Below, piece after piece: positions 1-11,663 of a stretch of DNA of 64,000 nt. Source of the stretch: Moniliophthora roreri (taxonomy: Eukaryota; Basidiomycota; Agaricomycetes; Agaricales; Marasmiaceae); the NCBI GenBank assembly GCA_001466705.2, contig LATX02000209.1, positions 186,001-250,000 on the forward strand. The letters are read 5' to 3'. Each line of letters starts with the position of its first letter. Position 1 is the first letter of the stretch. Both the position numbers and the translations under genes were made by a program. Under the pieces are notes generated by a model. That model saw only the letters and a list, made by a program, of their open reading frames with translations. It searched no databases and was not told the DNA's origin.

Positions 1-858
1 CTCTACAGGAACCTGGAATCTTGATCAATATTTATTATCCCATTCCTACGAGCTACACTCAACCCGGACCCGTGAGTTATCTCTCGTCGCCTAAGTGGCT
101 ATAGACTAATCTCCCCGTTCAGGCTGTCTGGAGCGGATAAATTTATCTATTTCGTAACTTATAACCACACGACTACCTGAGCTTTGAAGTACCGCTTCAA
201 TGTCTCTAACATGACAACAGACTCTTGAAATCTCTATTCGTTCAACTAAACGCTGAATCCCATACTTTATGGGGCCATAAACAAACACACCAGGTCCACC
301 TTAAGACAATATAAGTTGCTAAACATATATCTTCGTAATCTGGAGGTAATTTAGTGATTCGTCCCGTAGTACTGCTACACTCTCAGCACGGGTTAGTAAT
401 TCATTTACCTTTCTTAGCTGTGAGGCGAATCGCTGAGCCTTGCCGTCAGTGACAGGTCCGATGAACGTTTCAAATTCCACAGTAGACACGAGTGAGCCCA
501 GGGAACCAGGACTACTCAAATGATCGTCCTCGCTTTGCTGGCGTCCATCCAGTAATGGGAAGCCCTGGTACTATCGATCGTAGGGTAGAGTGAATGAACG
601 CGTCTTCCCAAACAATGTAACGGGTCATTTCTGACAGGAGCTGCAGGGATCGGTGGAAAAAATTCAAATACAAAGCGCTGTCTTCAAAGCTGTCGACAGA
701 GAAGACGGGTGGCCAGCCAGCCAGGTGCGAGCATAGTACTACTGCTGCCACAGGGACGGTTTCTGGCGCTCGACAGAAGTCAATTTCATTCATTACGCAT
801 GTACCAGCCTATCAGTACAATCGCGTACTGCACGAGGGAACGAGCTATTGCTCTGACT
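1..858. other. Left edge: no gene supported
   Basis: Minus-strand open frames lie at 106-288, 319-519 and 512-793. None shows a recognisable domain, and I could not join them with convincing splice sites. They could be exons of an unknown short gene or chance openings. The region lies downstream of the first MFS pseudogene. Confidence 0.2.
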
Positions 859-2612
859 TCAGCTTCTTCCGTGCCTCTTCTCTCCTACCCAGCCCATCAA
901 ACTAACCACAGCTGCACCAGCAAAGCATATTCCCATGTACAAGGACATCTTTTCGTATTCTCCGTTATCCACGTCGAATCCGAGGCGCAAATCCGCGCGT
1001 GGATCTGGAACTGACGAGTTGGGGCTGGACAATGCGATCGAAATGGGTGTTGATAGAATGTTTCCTGTACTCGTAGAGAACATGAGATACCCGAGGATTG
1101 TTGTCGAATGTATTGGGTCGCCTTCTGCATTGGATACCGATATCAATTGCTGTGCACTGACTTGAAGCAGAGTGCGCTTACGCGTTGCTCCAACACCATG
1201 AATGAGTCCTGTCCATAGGCTGCTCCACCCGCCAGCTGAAAGACCATACGCCACTCCAAAAGCGATCAATCCCGCGAAGGTATATGACAACACAGCCCAT
1301 AGAATAAACGTTGAAACAAATGTGAAGAGCATCGTAGAGGGAGCTAAAGCCCATGGGTTAAATTTGTCGGCCAGGTAGTCTAGGGCGAGACGGCCAATGA
1401 CGGAGCCGCCATTGAGCATGGCAAGAGTGATTGAGGCGTTGGTTGCGTTGATGCGAAGGGCTGTCGCGAATACTGTAATTACATTGAGTGAGCAGGAGTG
1501 AGGAGAACAAAGGCATGAACATACTCGGCAACCAAACGATAGGAACGAAATAGCCAAATCCTTGAAGAATATTCGCGGTCATCATCACCCAGAACGTCAT
1601 ATATCGCAACCAAGCTCTCTCGCCATACATCCTTCTACTCGGTACACGAGTACGGGTCGATCGCAATTCCGGTAAGCGGCCTTTGACCAAGGGTAAGACG
1701 GGCACAAGCAGTGAAACAATGATAATGGACAAGATTCGTAGAGCTCTTGAAGGGCCTTGCGAGGATATAAGTGGAAGAAAGAGTGGTAGATGAGACCTCC
1801 GGCAGCAGTGCCTTGAATAAAGAATAAACATCGATATTGTGGATGGCAAAACGAGAATAGACGCACCAGCGGAGATGACACCGTTAGCTAGCCCTCAGCG
1901 ACAAACGAACCATTCATACATGTATGAGATGCAAGGGTAATATAGAAATGCTAACATTGCACCTCAATGAGAATCAATCGTAGATGTTACACGAACTTCA
2001 ATCGCATAAAGAACACCTTGCAAAAAGACCAGTAACTGGAGCTATAACCGCCTTTAAGCATGAAACCACGCTTGAATTGACAAGCACGTACTCTTGTTGT
2101 GTAACTTGCACCAAAAAGGGATGCCCAGCAGCATGTGGCTCCAAGCTACATAATTGTCCTTCGATGGAACAGGAATCGAGTAAATTAATGAACGGTGCAG
2201 TAGATGATTCCAGACGACAGTGGGCCAATCAGAGGTAACAGAACCGTCGGGTTTCTCTGACCGGAGTAAGCTGGGTCTTTGAGATAGGCTGTAGCAGGAC
2301 TGTGAATTCGTGGCATAGACTGGTCATTCGACGATGGACGTACCATCGAGGAAAACACCAAATGAATTCGGGAGGCCTAGCATAAGGACTTCGATTAAGA
2401 ATACTGCCAACAACTTTTCCTATGAGTGAGGAATAGTGCGGAATTGTAGCTGATAGGACGCATACGAAGGACCACGCCCCAAGTCCCTCGTCTACAGGCG
2501 GCAAAGACGATTCATTTACTCTGGTAGGCTGTTCTTGCTCAAGCTGGAACTCAGAAGTTGGAGTATAGGCAGGCAAAGGTACCTGTTGAGCAATGACCAG
2601 TGTATCGGCCAT
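859..2612 (-). pseudogene. MFS monocarboxylate-type permease pseudogene, copy 1
   Basis: This is a decayed copy of a basidiomycete MFS permease of the monocarboxylate (MCT-like) type. The first exon (start 2612, MADTLVIAQQ) leads to the family phrase PVDEGLGAWSFV. After an intron comes LPNSFGVFLD, the first membrane segment. The last third is well kept, including LADKFNPWALAPS, GGWSSLWTGLIHGVG and a C-terminus ending EKRHGRS. Compared with copies 2 and 5, bases are missing near 2195-2205, in the segment reading YCSGPFINLF elsewhere, which shifts the frame. An in-frame TGA appears near 1893 where the other copies read RRRGLANG. It is arranged head-to-head with copy 2, with 441 bases between the starts. 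The pair resembles copies 3 and 4, so it probably arose by block duplication. Transport substrate is unknown. Confidence 0.75.
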
Positions 2613-3053
2613 GAGAGGTTAAAATTTTATAATTCGAATTACTCGACCCTATAGAGAGTTAACAGTCATGGGCACGAGTGTACAGAATGTACGAAGTCTT
2701 GGGCCCCCAAGCAAAAATTGCTGCAGGAATGCGATATCCGTGTTCGAGTGAGTTGAAGCTACTGATGGTCATGGCGTGAGGAGGCAGCGCGACGCGTCTA
2801 TGTGAGTCAAGTGTTGAGCGCTTTCAGCAGTGACCAAGACACCTTGAACGACAACCACCACCACGGCCACAAACTCACTGTCCTTCTGCTCAAATAACGG
2901 TCGACTGAAAGAATGCCAGTCTCCCGATGATAATTTCCTAGTCGTAGCACTCGCAGTCGTTCTCATGATGTAATCACTCCTCGAGTCGAGTCATATTTCT
3001 TGTAGTTTCCCCTAGGCGACTGATATTTCTGCCAAAAGTTTTCAACTTCTCCC
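2613..3053. promoter_or_regulatory. Divergent promoter region between MFS copies 1 and 2
   Basis: This 441-base interval separates two oppositely transcribed permease copies and is nearly identical over long stretches to 17618-18036. It contains a box at 2670-2694 with two GTGTAC-like half-sites (the second degraded to ATGTAC), found at the same relative place in the other promoter copies. Regulatory function is inferred from position and conservation only. Confidence 0.5.
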
Positions 3054-4843
3054 ATGACCGATACGCTTGAGATTGCCCGGCAGATACCTTTACCTGCGTC
3101 CACATCCACTTTCGAGCTAGAACTGGAACAACCTGCCCGCGTAAACGAGTCGTCTTTACCCCCTGTCGACCGAGGTTTTCGAGCATGGTCATTCGTATGT
3201 GACCTTTCGGTTAACATTCCACCACCACCATTACTCACTTCTCGAAAAAGCTATCTGCAGCTTTTTTTATCGAAGCCATTGTATGGGGATTTCCAAATTC
3301 ATTTGGTGTTTTTCTTGAAGGTCCGTTGGGCCGCCAAATCAACCTCACGCAACTTCACACTCTTCCTGTAGCCTACCTCCAAGATCCATCTTACACGAGT
3401 CAACGGAACCCAAATACGATTTTACCTTTAATAGGTCCTCTGTCCTCTGGAATCATTTACTGCTCAGGACCGTTCATCAATTTGTTCATATCCCGATTCC
3501 CCTTTTATCGAAGGTCAATTATGTGGCTTGGCGTTGCATGTTGCTGGACATCACTTTTTGGTGCTAGCTATACTACAAGGGTATGTATTTGTCTACGTTA
3601 AGAGTGCTTGCTCGATACTGAAAATGTGTGATAGCTTCAGCTACTGGTCTTCTTACAAGGTGTTTTGTACGCGGTAGGAGGAGGTATGCCTTTAACACAC
3701 ATAATGGATCTTGGCATTGATTTGAATCACTCATGAAGCTATGTTGTATTACCCGTGCATCTCGTACATGTCCGAATGGTTCGTTCGTCGTCGCGGACTG
3801 GCAAACGGTGTCATCTTTGCTGGTACGTTCTCGATTTTGCCGCTTACAATCTCGACGCTAGACGTTCATTATGATTTATCCTTGTAGGCACTGCTGCCGG
3901 AGGACTCGTCCTCCCGCTCATCTTACCATTGCTCATTTCCTCGCAAGGTCCTTCAAGAGCTCTGCGAACCTTGTCCATCGTAATTGTCTGGCTGCTCGTG
4001 CTCATACTACCTTTGATGAAGGGCCGTTTACCTGAGCTGCGATCTTCTCGTGCTCGTGTACCAGCTAGAAGGCGGTATGTAGAGAAGAACTGGTGGAGGA
4101 ATGTGAAATTCTGGATACTGTTGACCGCGAACACATTCCAAGGATTTGGGTATTCGTTCCTATCGTTTGGTTGCCGAGTAAGCTCTGCTTGAGTTTTTCC
4201 ACTTTCGTGTTTGCTCAAGGTGATATTAGCGTTTGCGACAGCGTTAAAGGTCGACGCAACGAATGCTTCAATAGCTCTTGCCCTACTCAATGGTGTTTCC
4301 GTCATTAGCCGTCTGTCGCTGGGCTACCTCTCCGACAAGTTCAACCCTTGGAGTTTGGCTCTCTCTACCCTTCTTTTCACCTCTGTCAACATTCATTCTA
4401 TGGGGTGTGCTGTCATATACATTTGGGGGATTAGTCGCATCTGGAGTGGCGTATGGCCTGCTGGCTGGTGGATGGAGTAGTCTATGGACAGGGTTCATCC
4501 GGGGCGTCGGAGTGACTCGTAAGTTTGAATTGCTGTTGCAGCTCACGTACACGATCTTAATGATGGACTCAATGGAGAGGACGACCCGATAGACTCGACG
4601 ACGATTCTTGGATATCTGATGTTCTCCAGGGGAATAGGAAATATTCTATCAACGCCGATTTCGACCGCATTGTCCAGTTCATCAGTGCCAGAACGACACA
4701 TGGATGCGCATCTGGGATTCGAGGTGGATAATAGGAAATATGAAAAGATGATTTTGTATGTGGGAACGTGTTTTGCTGGTGCGGCTGTGGTTAGTTTGAT
4801 GGGCTGGGTAAGGGAGAAGAGGCATGGTCAAGCTGGCAATTAA
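3054..4843 (+). pseudogene. MFS monocarboxylate-type permease pseudogene, copy 2
   Basis: Same family as copy 1, on the opposite strand. Exon 1 begins MTDTLEIARQ and contains PPVDRGFRAWSF. An intron with GTATGT donor leads to AAFFIEAIVWGFPNSFG. Later exons encode PLSSGIIYCSGPFINLF, MSEWFVRRRGLANG, ISRLSLGYLSDKFNPW and GWSSLWTGFIRGVG, ending KRHGQAGN. Two lesions are visible against copies 4 and 5. One base is missing near 4150 (copy 4 reads GYFVPIVWLP in frame, copy 2 does not). Two bases are missing near 4385, where others read STFILWGV. The product would be truncated after about half the membrane segments. Confidence 0.75.
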
Positions 4844-5536
4844 TGACATTGACTGTTTCACCGAAAACTGGAAACTGTCGCCGCAGTAGTATCTGCTCAC
4901 ACCTGGCTAGAATCAATGAAACATGATCTGGTTGACTTGGAGTTCTGTCGGCTCATGACATGAAAGAGTTGGCCTGTTCTCAGAGTCCCAAAATCCACTG
5001 CAACCAACTGCAGAAATTTGTTCTGCATTCTTTCAGGATTGCTCTAACTGCCATGAGCTTCATCGCGCGACATACAAAGGCCCTATTTTCGTGAATTCCA
5101 CTTGTCTAGGAGTCGAGAAGTATCGCCGTAATGCATGGGAGTTTCAAACGTGAATCGGAATTTCTTCGCGCTTGAACCTTGGCTAAGCGCAGTACGTCGG
5201 TCGAACATCCCTTTTCGGTCATTCTCCCGAGGTACACACCGACATTACTTTTGTGTTTCTCCTATTTACATAAAGTTCAAGAATCCTAGATTTCAAAACG
5301 GTCTACGGTCTGGAAGTTCACGTTCAGACCTAAATGTCGCCTATTTCAACAAATCGGCGAATTCGAACGAAATCTGGATTTCTAAATTCTGCGGGAAGTC
5401 GCCCCAGTAGTTAGGTTCGTCAAGGTAATAGTATGTTCGTTAATTTACATTCCTTTAAATTAGGAGGCATCCGTTATAAATACCGTAAATATGAGCCGTT
5501 AGGTATGTGAAATAATTATATTTTATCGTAATCTGA
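4844..5536. other. Intergenic, no gene seen
   Basis: About 60 bases after the MFS copy 2 stop still match the sequence after MFS copy 4 (19835-19900), marking the end of the duplicated block. The rest (4910-5536) shows no recognised domain; the open frame at 5135-5410 looks fortuitous. Confidence 0.4.
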
Positions 5537-7022
5537 TCAATCATCATCATCCATTCCTTGTAGCTCCAAGCCCAAGCCCTCGGGATGAGTTGGGAATTTG
5601 AGATGACGAAGATCTTCAACGCGAAGGTGGATTCGAGAAGAGACGATCGAGTCCACGACCCAAAGTATACTGAATCAAAACGATGTTTGGTAAGAAAGGT
5701 CGGTGACTCGACAACAAGAGACTCACTTCATAGAACCAAACGCTTGGACAGGCTGTTTCACCGTCAGTCGTTCTGAGTTTTTTTTTTCTTTCTTCTTGAA
5801 AAAGCGCAGGAAACTCACATTGCCAACTATTGTCAGAACCAACGGGATCAGGCGGATACCTAGACGAGCGTCAGTATTAAAAGTGTACGACATATGAATG
5901 TGAGCATGTCATTACCGAATGCAGCCTGTGAAGGGAGATGAATCGGGCACTGTGGTGAAGACCAGAATAAACTCACGAGGAGAAGTAATGCACCTTCGCG
6001 AAGGACGATGTCGATTACCTCAACATTGGTGCGATGGGGCCTTTCAAGGGCGTTATAAAACGCCACTATGAAAAGGAAAGTGTCGAAACCAAGCTGCAGG
6101 AATATTGTTAGCAGGAGCTTCTAGCGAGATAATAAGTCATGCATACCCATATCGCTAGAAATGATGGCAAAGACTTTGGTAGATAGAGGAAAAAACAGGT
6201 ATGGAATGGGGGGGGAAGGTAGTGCACTAAAGTTCTCTGAGCGAGGAAGCGAAACTGAAGGGGCGTTCGTTACTTACTCTTCACCTGTAGTATTATATAT
6301 ACTACAAGTCCCAATGCTGTGGCCAGGGCTATCACGAAACCGGAGATCAGAATAGCTGCTGTTCTCTTCTGTGGACCCCAGAGATTGAACAGGCGCAGGA
6401 CGATGATGACTGGTAAAGTAAAGCATCAATGAGTGCTGCACTAGTTCAACATTAGGGAGTAGTCCTCACAATGAGTCGTCGATATAAACAACGTGGATGA
6501 CACAGCAAATACCCAGACGAATCTATCGCACCTAAAGACGGCGAAGTCAGTGGAAAACACAGAACACCGACAACTTGGCGACAGCGTACGCCTGTCAAGG
6601 AGGGTGAGTCTAGCGTCAAATGGTTGGATAAGCCATGCAATGAAACTTACAGCATCATCCAGTCCCGCTGCAGTTCCACTGAAGACTACCAAATCAGCTG
6701 TCACCAAAGATGTACAGGGAGCCCGCGAGAAGCGTACCGTATGCAATGTAGGCGACTATCGCCTCAGAGAAGTAGCGATTTAATGCCCATATGATTTTCG
6801 GGGCAAGTCCTCTATCCCGACTCCTCCACATACTTAGTACTTCCCGGTCAAGTGTCAAGAGATGGTCGTAAACAATGATGACGAGAGAGACAGCTATGAT
6901 CAAGGTTGAAGGAGGACCGAGGATATGAATGCTAGCAAGTAAGGAGAATGAGAAAACGCACCTGCGATATATCTCGCAAGGAAGGCCTCTGTCATGCCTT
7001 CTATCAGGCTTGTGTTGTCCAT
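5537..7022 (-). CDS. DUF6533-type integral membrane protein
   Basis: A multi-exon membrane protein of a family common in Agaricomycetes; biochemical role unknown. The start at 7022 gives MDNTSLIEGMTEAFLARYIA. The next exon contains the hallmark VYDHLLTLDREV followed by IIWALNRYFSEA, matching the conserved N-terminal DUF6533 pattern. Further hydrophobic segments read FVWVFAVSSTLFIS, ISGFVIALATALGLVVYI and LGFDTFLFIVAFYNAL. The family's late phrase appears as DIVLREGALLLL, followed by IRLIPLVLTIVGN. The last exon ends VSSRIHLRVEDLRHLK then a run of aspartates before TGA at 5537. Introns are about 50-100 bases with GT...AG ends. I see no lesion. Exon limits in the last third are the least certain. 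Confidence 0.7.
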
Positions 7023-9120
7023 TTCTTGGTGGCGGGGAGTCAACGCAGGGCAAGACCGAGCGTAATATACACGGAATAACCCTGAGATCACATCGGGCCA
7101 GATTTGGTCCTGTCATTGATAGATTTAAGCCAAATCGATGTAAGGTACTAACCACGCCAAGTTTGGCAAAATCCGATGTCATCATATTCTGGGACATTTG
7201 GAGGCGATGGAGCAAGCGTCCTTAATTGTGACTTTGAGGAATCTGTGTGGATTGCCGTTGATTCGGATGATCAACAGATGATGCATCCAGTCCTGAAACC
7301 TCGCAGAAGGGTGCAGGTACGGGCGGAACAAAGGGGAACCTGCAGTCAAAGATTCCATGTTAACCGCAAGATGACTTTGAGATTGTGTCAATCAGGTATC
7401 GGCCGTAAAGAGCATCAATGTGAAAATAGACCTGGTTACATAAAAATAATGCAGGAACTAGTACCGTTTCGAGACTGTCGGAACAAAGCGTGTTGATTGT
7501 AACCTCGAAGTGGGCAGTTGACTGGGATGACTAGCTTGAACAGGTGATATATCCAGTAACAGGAATTGGCGCTATCGACTTTGATCAGGTAGTGCACCAA
7601 GTCAACCTGTTCAGGTTGTGGAGCTTTCTCGGTTGCCGTTGACTTGGAGAATCAACTAGAACTTGAACGGGCGGTGTAACTCGTGTATGAAGTCATGGAA
7701 CGCTCGAGAATGGGAGGCATCAGTGGATGTCATTTCCAAATCGGGGTGCAGGAGATACCTTTCCCAAAGTCTAAGGTGATAGCGGAGACGAAGGACCGAC
7801 AATGATGAACCAAATGATGAATCGCGCGCGCACAGTATTCGTACTTGCCGAAGTGGTCACCGAGGGTCTGATGGCAGTTACGAGTTCCAGCTAATTTGCA
7901 GGTGTCATGCTGATGTGTACTTTTTTTTTAAGGTTTTCCTAGTAGCTGTGATGAGAGTGAAGCATAGAGAACGAAAGAGGGAACGGACCAAAGAAAACTG
8001 AAACGATCTATCGGTCTATCACACCACAACTTTCCCACCCATCTTATATCGTGAAAGGAAAACTTTGGGCGATAAAGAGGATTCCTCGCGCGGACTCGTA
8101 GCTTGGGGAACGCTTGATACTGACGTGCTTTTGGGCATGTTGTGGCAGCTTGAAGCAGTCCGGAAGATTATGAGTGAAGCGGAGTAGTGACGACGACGAG
8201 ACGGCAGCGGCCACACGCAAGGGGGTGCCAGAAACAAGCCAAAAGAGGTTCGATAAATTGTTGATGACCAAGTGCACCGCCCCCCATTCAGTTGTGGGTG
8301 CTCGACGCACCAACAGCACTACGCTCAGATAGCTGCTTCATCTTGTAAAAAGAAAATTTTTTTTCCAATTGTCGAAATAGCTGGAAAATCTGACTGTTTT
8401 CGGACCGCTGGCATGTGTTGGCCACACGAACTTTTCTGCAAAAAGTGCCCAAAGATGGTCGGAGTTGCAGCGGCCATTGTAACTTCATTTCGGTTATGCG
8501 TACAACACAGCAGGTGCTGATCTCGTGTACGTACGGAACCCTGAGGCCTGAGTCCCGGACCCTGGGCAAATCGGAAAAAGTACCTTCTTAAAGTTCAGGC
8601 TATCCACATCTTTCCCATGGCGGATTTCGGCTCTAAATCATAGAATGAGGGTCCTAGGAAGATGTTTGGTGGCCATAAAGAGGATGGAACATGAAGGAAT
8701 GGGGGCACTAAAAATATTCTCGAGAATCATCACGAGCTGGAAGCCTAGTAACGAACATCATTCAACATACCTTACCTTTCATTCCGTACGTACACGGGAG
8801 TGTAACTTAGAGCTTAGAGTGACAGGAACCGCCCGACAGTGATGATCGATGGACCTCCCGCACTTGAAATTTGCAGCCACCATCGTTGGTATCAAACTTT
8901 GTCCATCCTCCTTCTCTCCACCATCAAGGTCATTCTGGTTCGGTTCAGCAGTTCGATACATGTCATTCATATATCAAATGCCGTGGGAACCCCCTCCATA
9001 TCACAGTCACCAAACTTCTTTTCGCTTGCATGTTGCCGCAATTGATTAGGTTTCTGCGTCTTCCAAGGAAATAGCCTCCGGTATAAAGCCACTTTCTCCC
9101 CTTCTGAACACCCCAAAACA
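7023..9120. other. Long intergenic region with repeat remnants
   Basis: No gene is supported in about 2.1 kb. Three weakly similar segments near 7255, 7512 and 7634 share a pattern like GTTGACTNGGATGATCAAC, suggesting an old tandem or transposon remnant. A copy of the dispersed repeat family lies at 7846-8105. Open frames at 8019-8569 and 8839-9074 show no domain. The last 200 bases before 9121 probably hold the promoter of the MFS gene, but no motif is certain. Confidence 0.4.
7846..8105 (+). repeat. Dispersed repeat family, copy A
   Basis: Begins with a degenerate ACTTGCCGAAGTGG and GGCAGTTACGAG and ends GCGGACTCGTAGC. The central block ACCACAACTTTCCCACCC is shared with the copies at 39063-39402 (inverted) and 49406-49610. 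The outer parts are conserved and the middle is variable. Confidence 0.55.
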
Positions 9121-10916
9121 ATGCACACCTCGAAGCCTGACGAGACCGATCCCGCGCACTCCGATTCTGAGGTTCAACAGAAGTTGACCTACGCAGAAGG
9201 AGACAGTCATGAGATCCCCGACGGGGGTTTCAAGGCCTGGTGTACCACTATTGGAGGGTGTGATCACTTCACATTGCACCGAGGCACCAAGTCTGAAATA
9301 CTCTCCCTAGGTTTTTCGCCATTACCGCTGTCTTTGGGTACCAGAACGCATTCGGTGTTTATCAAGATGTGTATGTGCGCTCAGGTGCAGCCTCAGCACA
9401 GGCTGTGAGTTGGATAGGTTCGACGCAGCTCACCCTCATGGTCGCACTTGGACTCCCGACTGGAAAGCTACTGGACTTGGGATACTTCAAGGTCGTTACT
9501 GTGGCGGGATCTGTGATTTATGTCTTTGCGTAAGTCTTTCTATTCTAAAATACATTCCAAAGGCGACCTGAACATTCGGAATGCAGGCTTTTCATGGTCT
9601 CTTTGGCCCATACCGACAAATACTACCAGCTCTTTCTCGCACAAGGTTTAGCTGCAGGTATTGGGGCAGGCCTGGTTTATGTTCCCGTGATGGCAGTACA
9701 AGCACATCATTGGAATCGGCGTCGGCCCATGGCGATGGGTATTGTTATAACTGGTGATTGGCCTCCACAATGTCTGCTTACCTCAACTGACAATTGCGGC
9801 ACTGTAGGGTCATCTGTCGGAGGCATCATTTTCCCCATTATGCTCAACCACCTCTTTGAGAATCCAGATGTTGGTTTCGCCTGGGGAGTCCGAGCTTCTG
9901 CGTTTGTTTGCCTTGGCTTGCTAGTCGTAGGCAACCTCCTTATGACCACAAATCCACCAAAAACGAAAAAGCCTGATCCGCCCAAGATGAGTTCGCTCTT
10001 CAAAGATTCGGCCTATATCATTGGAGTCATCGGGTGAGTTGCGAATTAGATTAAAGTGGACGTAGAGCTCAACCACCATCATCTCAGTGCAACAGTTACC
10101 GACTGGGGTCTCTTCTTTCCCTGTATGTCAACTTCAATGTTTCTCGAACAATCCTGACTTTAGAGTTCAGACTTCTACTTGCAACTGTTTGCGATTCTCA
10201 AGAGGACAGACCCCAATTTCTCGTTCTACTTGGTACGTATTCATTCCATGATGTCTATCGCGATGTTATTGACAAGGAATGTACACAGCTTGCTATTATG
10301 AACGCGTCGTCCATTCCTGGTCGAATCATACCAAATGTAATGGGTCAGAGATTTGGTGTTTTCAACGTGCTGGTCTTTTGCACCTTTGCGTGCGGAGTCC
10401 TTATCTTTGCACTCTTCGGCATCGAAAACTCGATTGCGGCGTTGGTTATTTTCGCTATATTATACGGTTTCTTCTCGGGCGGTTGTGAGTACAGTCGGTT
10501 TCTTGCACGAGAACCCTGTCATTAAAAGTCTTTCTTTCAGTCCTTGCTTTGCTTTCTCCAGCCGTCGCTTTGCTAGCGAAAGACCCAAGTGAAATCGGGT
10601 ACGTTGCCAGATCCCCCTCTACCATTCATCACCTTGCACTCAACCCGATTACCTAGTATCCGTATAGGACTTGCCTACTTCATTACCTCAGCGGGTCTAT
10701 TGACAGGTACACCGATCGACGGTGCGCTTCTCGGTCATACATTCCCTTGGTGGCGACCCATTGTTTTCAGTGCGGTAAGTAAAAAAAAAAAACTAGTCAA
10801 GCGGAAAAAGGTGACACTGACTATCTCCGATATAGGTAATGATCCTCGCCGGTCTAGTGCTCATCATCGCATCTCGATGTATTTATGCCAATCGCCGTGG
10901 CTCTCAATGGGTTTGA
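9121..10916 (+). CDS. MFS monocarboxylate-type permease (apparently intact)
   Basis: A plasma-membrane type transporter of the MFS monocarboxylate-like family, about 440 residues with 12 expected membrane segments; the substrate cannot be told. The N-terminus is an acidic cytosolic tail, then PDGGFKAWCTTIGG, the standard entry to membrane segment 1. Later exons encode YQNAFGVYQDVYV, WIGSTQLTLMVALGLPTGKL, GIGAGLVYVPVMAVQAHHW, RRPMAMGIVITGSSVGG, NASSIPGRIIPN and LAYFITSAGLLTGTPIDGAL, ending NRRGSQWV. At least seven short introns are needed, all with GT...AG borders, and every junction I tried keeps frame. It belongs to the same superfamily as the five decayed copies nearby but is clearly a different subfamily and shows no lesion. 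Confidence 0.85.
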
Positions 10917-11256
10917 GCCATCACGCAAAACCATATTTATGTCTTCATTCCGTGTAAAGTATTGATTCCAATCGCCATACCTATGTATTTAGCGTAGTAC
11001 ACATGATGTCGCCGATATCTATTCTTGCCATGGCCTTTCGGTATATAGTATTAGTATCTTGACTCTGTTTTAGTCTCCAAATTAATTAACTCTTTCTTGG
11101 ACACTTTAATCCACGTTCAAGCGGAACTCGAGATCCAGTCGCTGTTCGCTGTTAGTTGATGTCAGATGATGTTTGGACCCTTTCATATCCGTGCGAGCGT
11201 AGCAAGCCGAATGCTAAATGCCTTCTCTTCACTGTCATTGCCATGGCATCGGACTC

Positions 11257-11288
<32 letters not shown>

Positions 11289-11663
11289 TGTTAGGGGATT
11301 GCAGTGCCCCACCGAGGTATGATGTTGCAACATTGGATCGCGACCAATCCGGCCTACACCATCTGACGCGAATTGAGCGACTCGATTTCACTAGAAGATC
11401 CAGCTTCCTTATCCTCAGAAATCTAGTGATATCGAGTCCACTCCAGCAGCATCGAGCCACCAGCAAGACTCGGCTAGATTTGGCCCGATCGGCTTTTTTT
11501 TTTCCCGGGTCCCATGGGGAGATTTATATAGAATGTGATTCCAAGAATAATTACATACGTCGCAAGATGGGGTAAAAAAAAAAAACTGACTTTGTAATAT
11601 TTTCCAGCAAGACTAGCGCCGGCACCATAACCGGGTACCACAAGAAAGAACAGTGCGTAGTTC
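10917..11663. other. Intergenic between convergent genes
   Basis: This lies between the 3' ends of the MFS gene and the alpha/beta hydrolase gene. It holds the poly-C tract at 11258-11287 and short T, C and A runs near 11493-11585. No coding domain was seen. Confidence 0.5.
11258..11287 (+). repeat. Homopolymer tract of 30 C
   Basis: An uninterrupted run of 30 cytosines, far longer than any other C run in the window. It lies in noncoding DNA between two convergent genes, and exact length may be affected by sequencing slippage. Confidence 0.95.

Noticed and set aside
11240..11575. Protein with a polyproline run encoded across the C tract
   Set aside because: The frame exists only because of the homopolymer; no homologous sequence or splice structure supports it.
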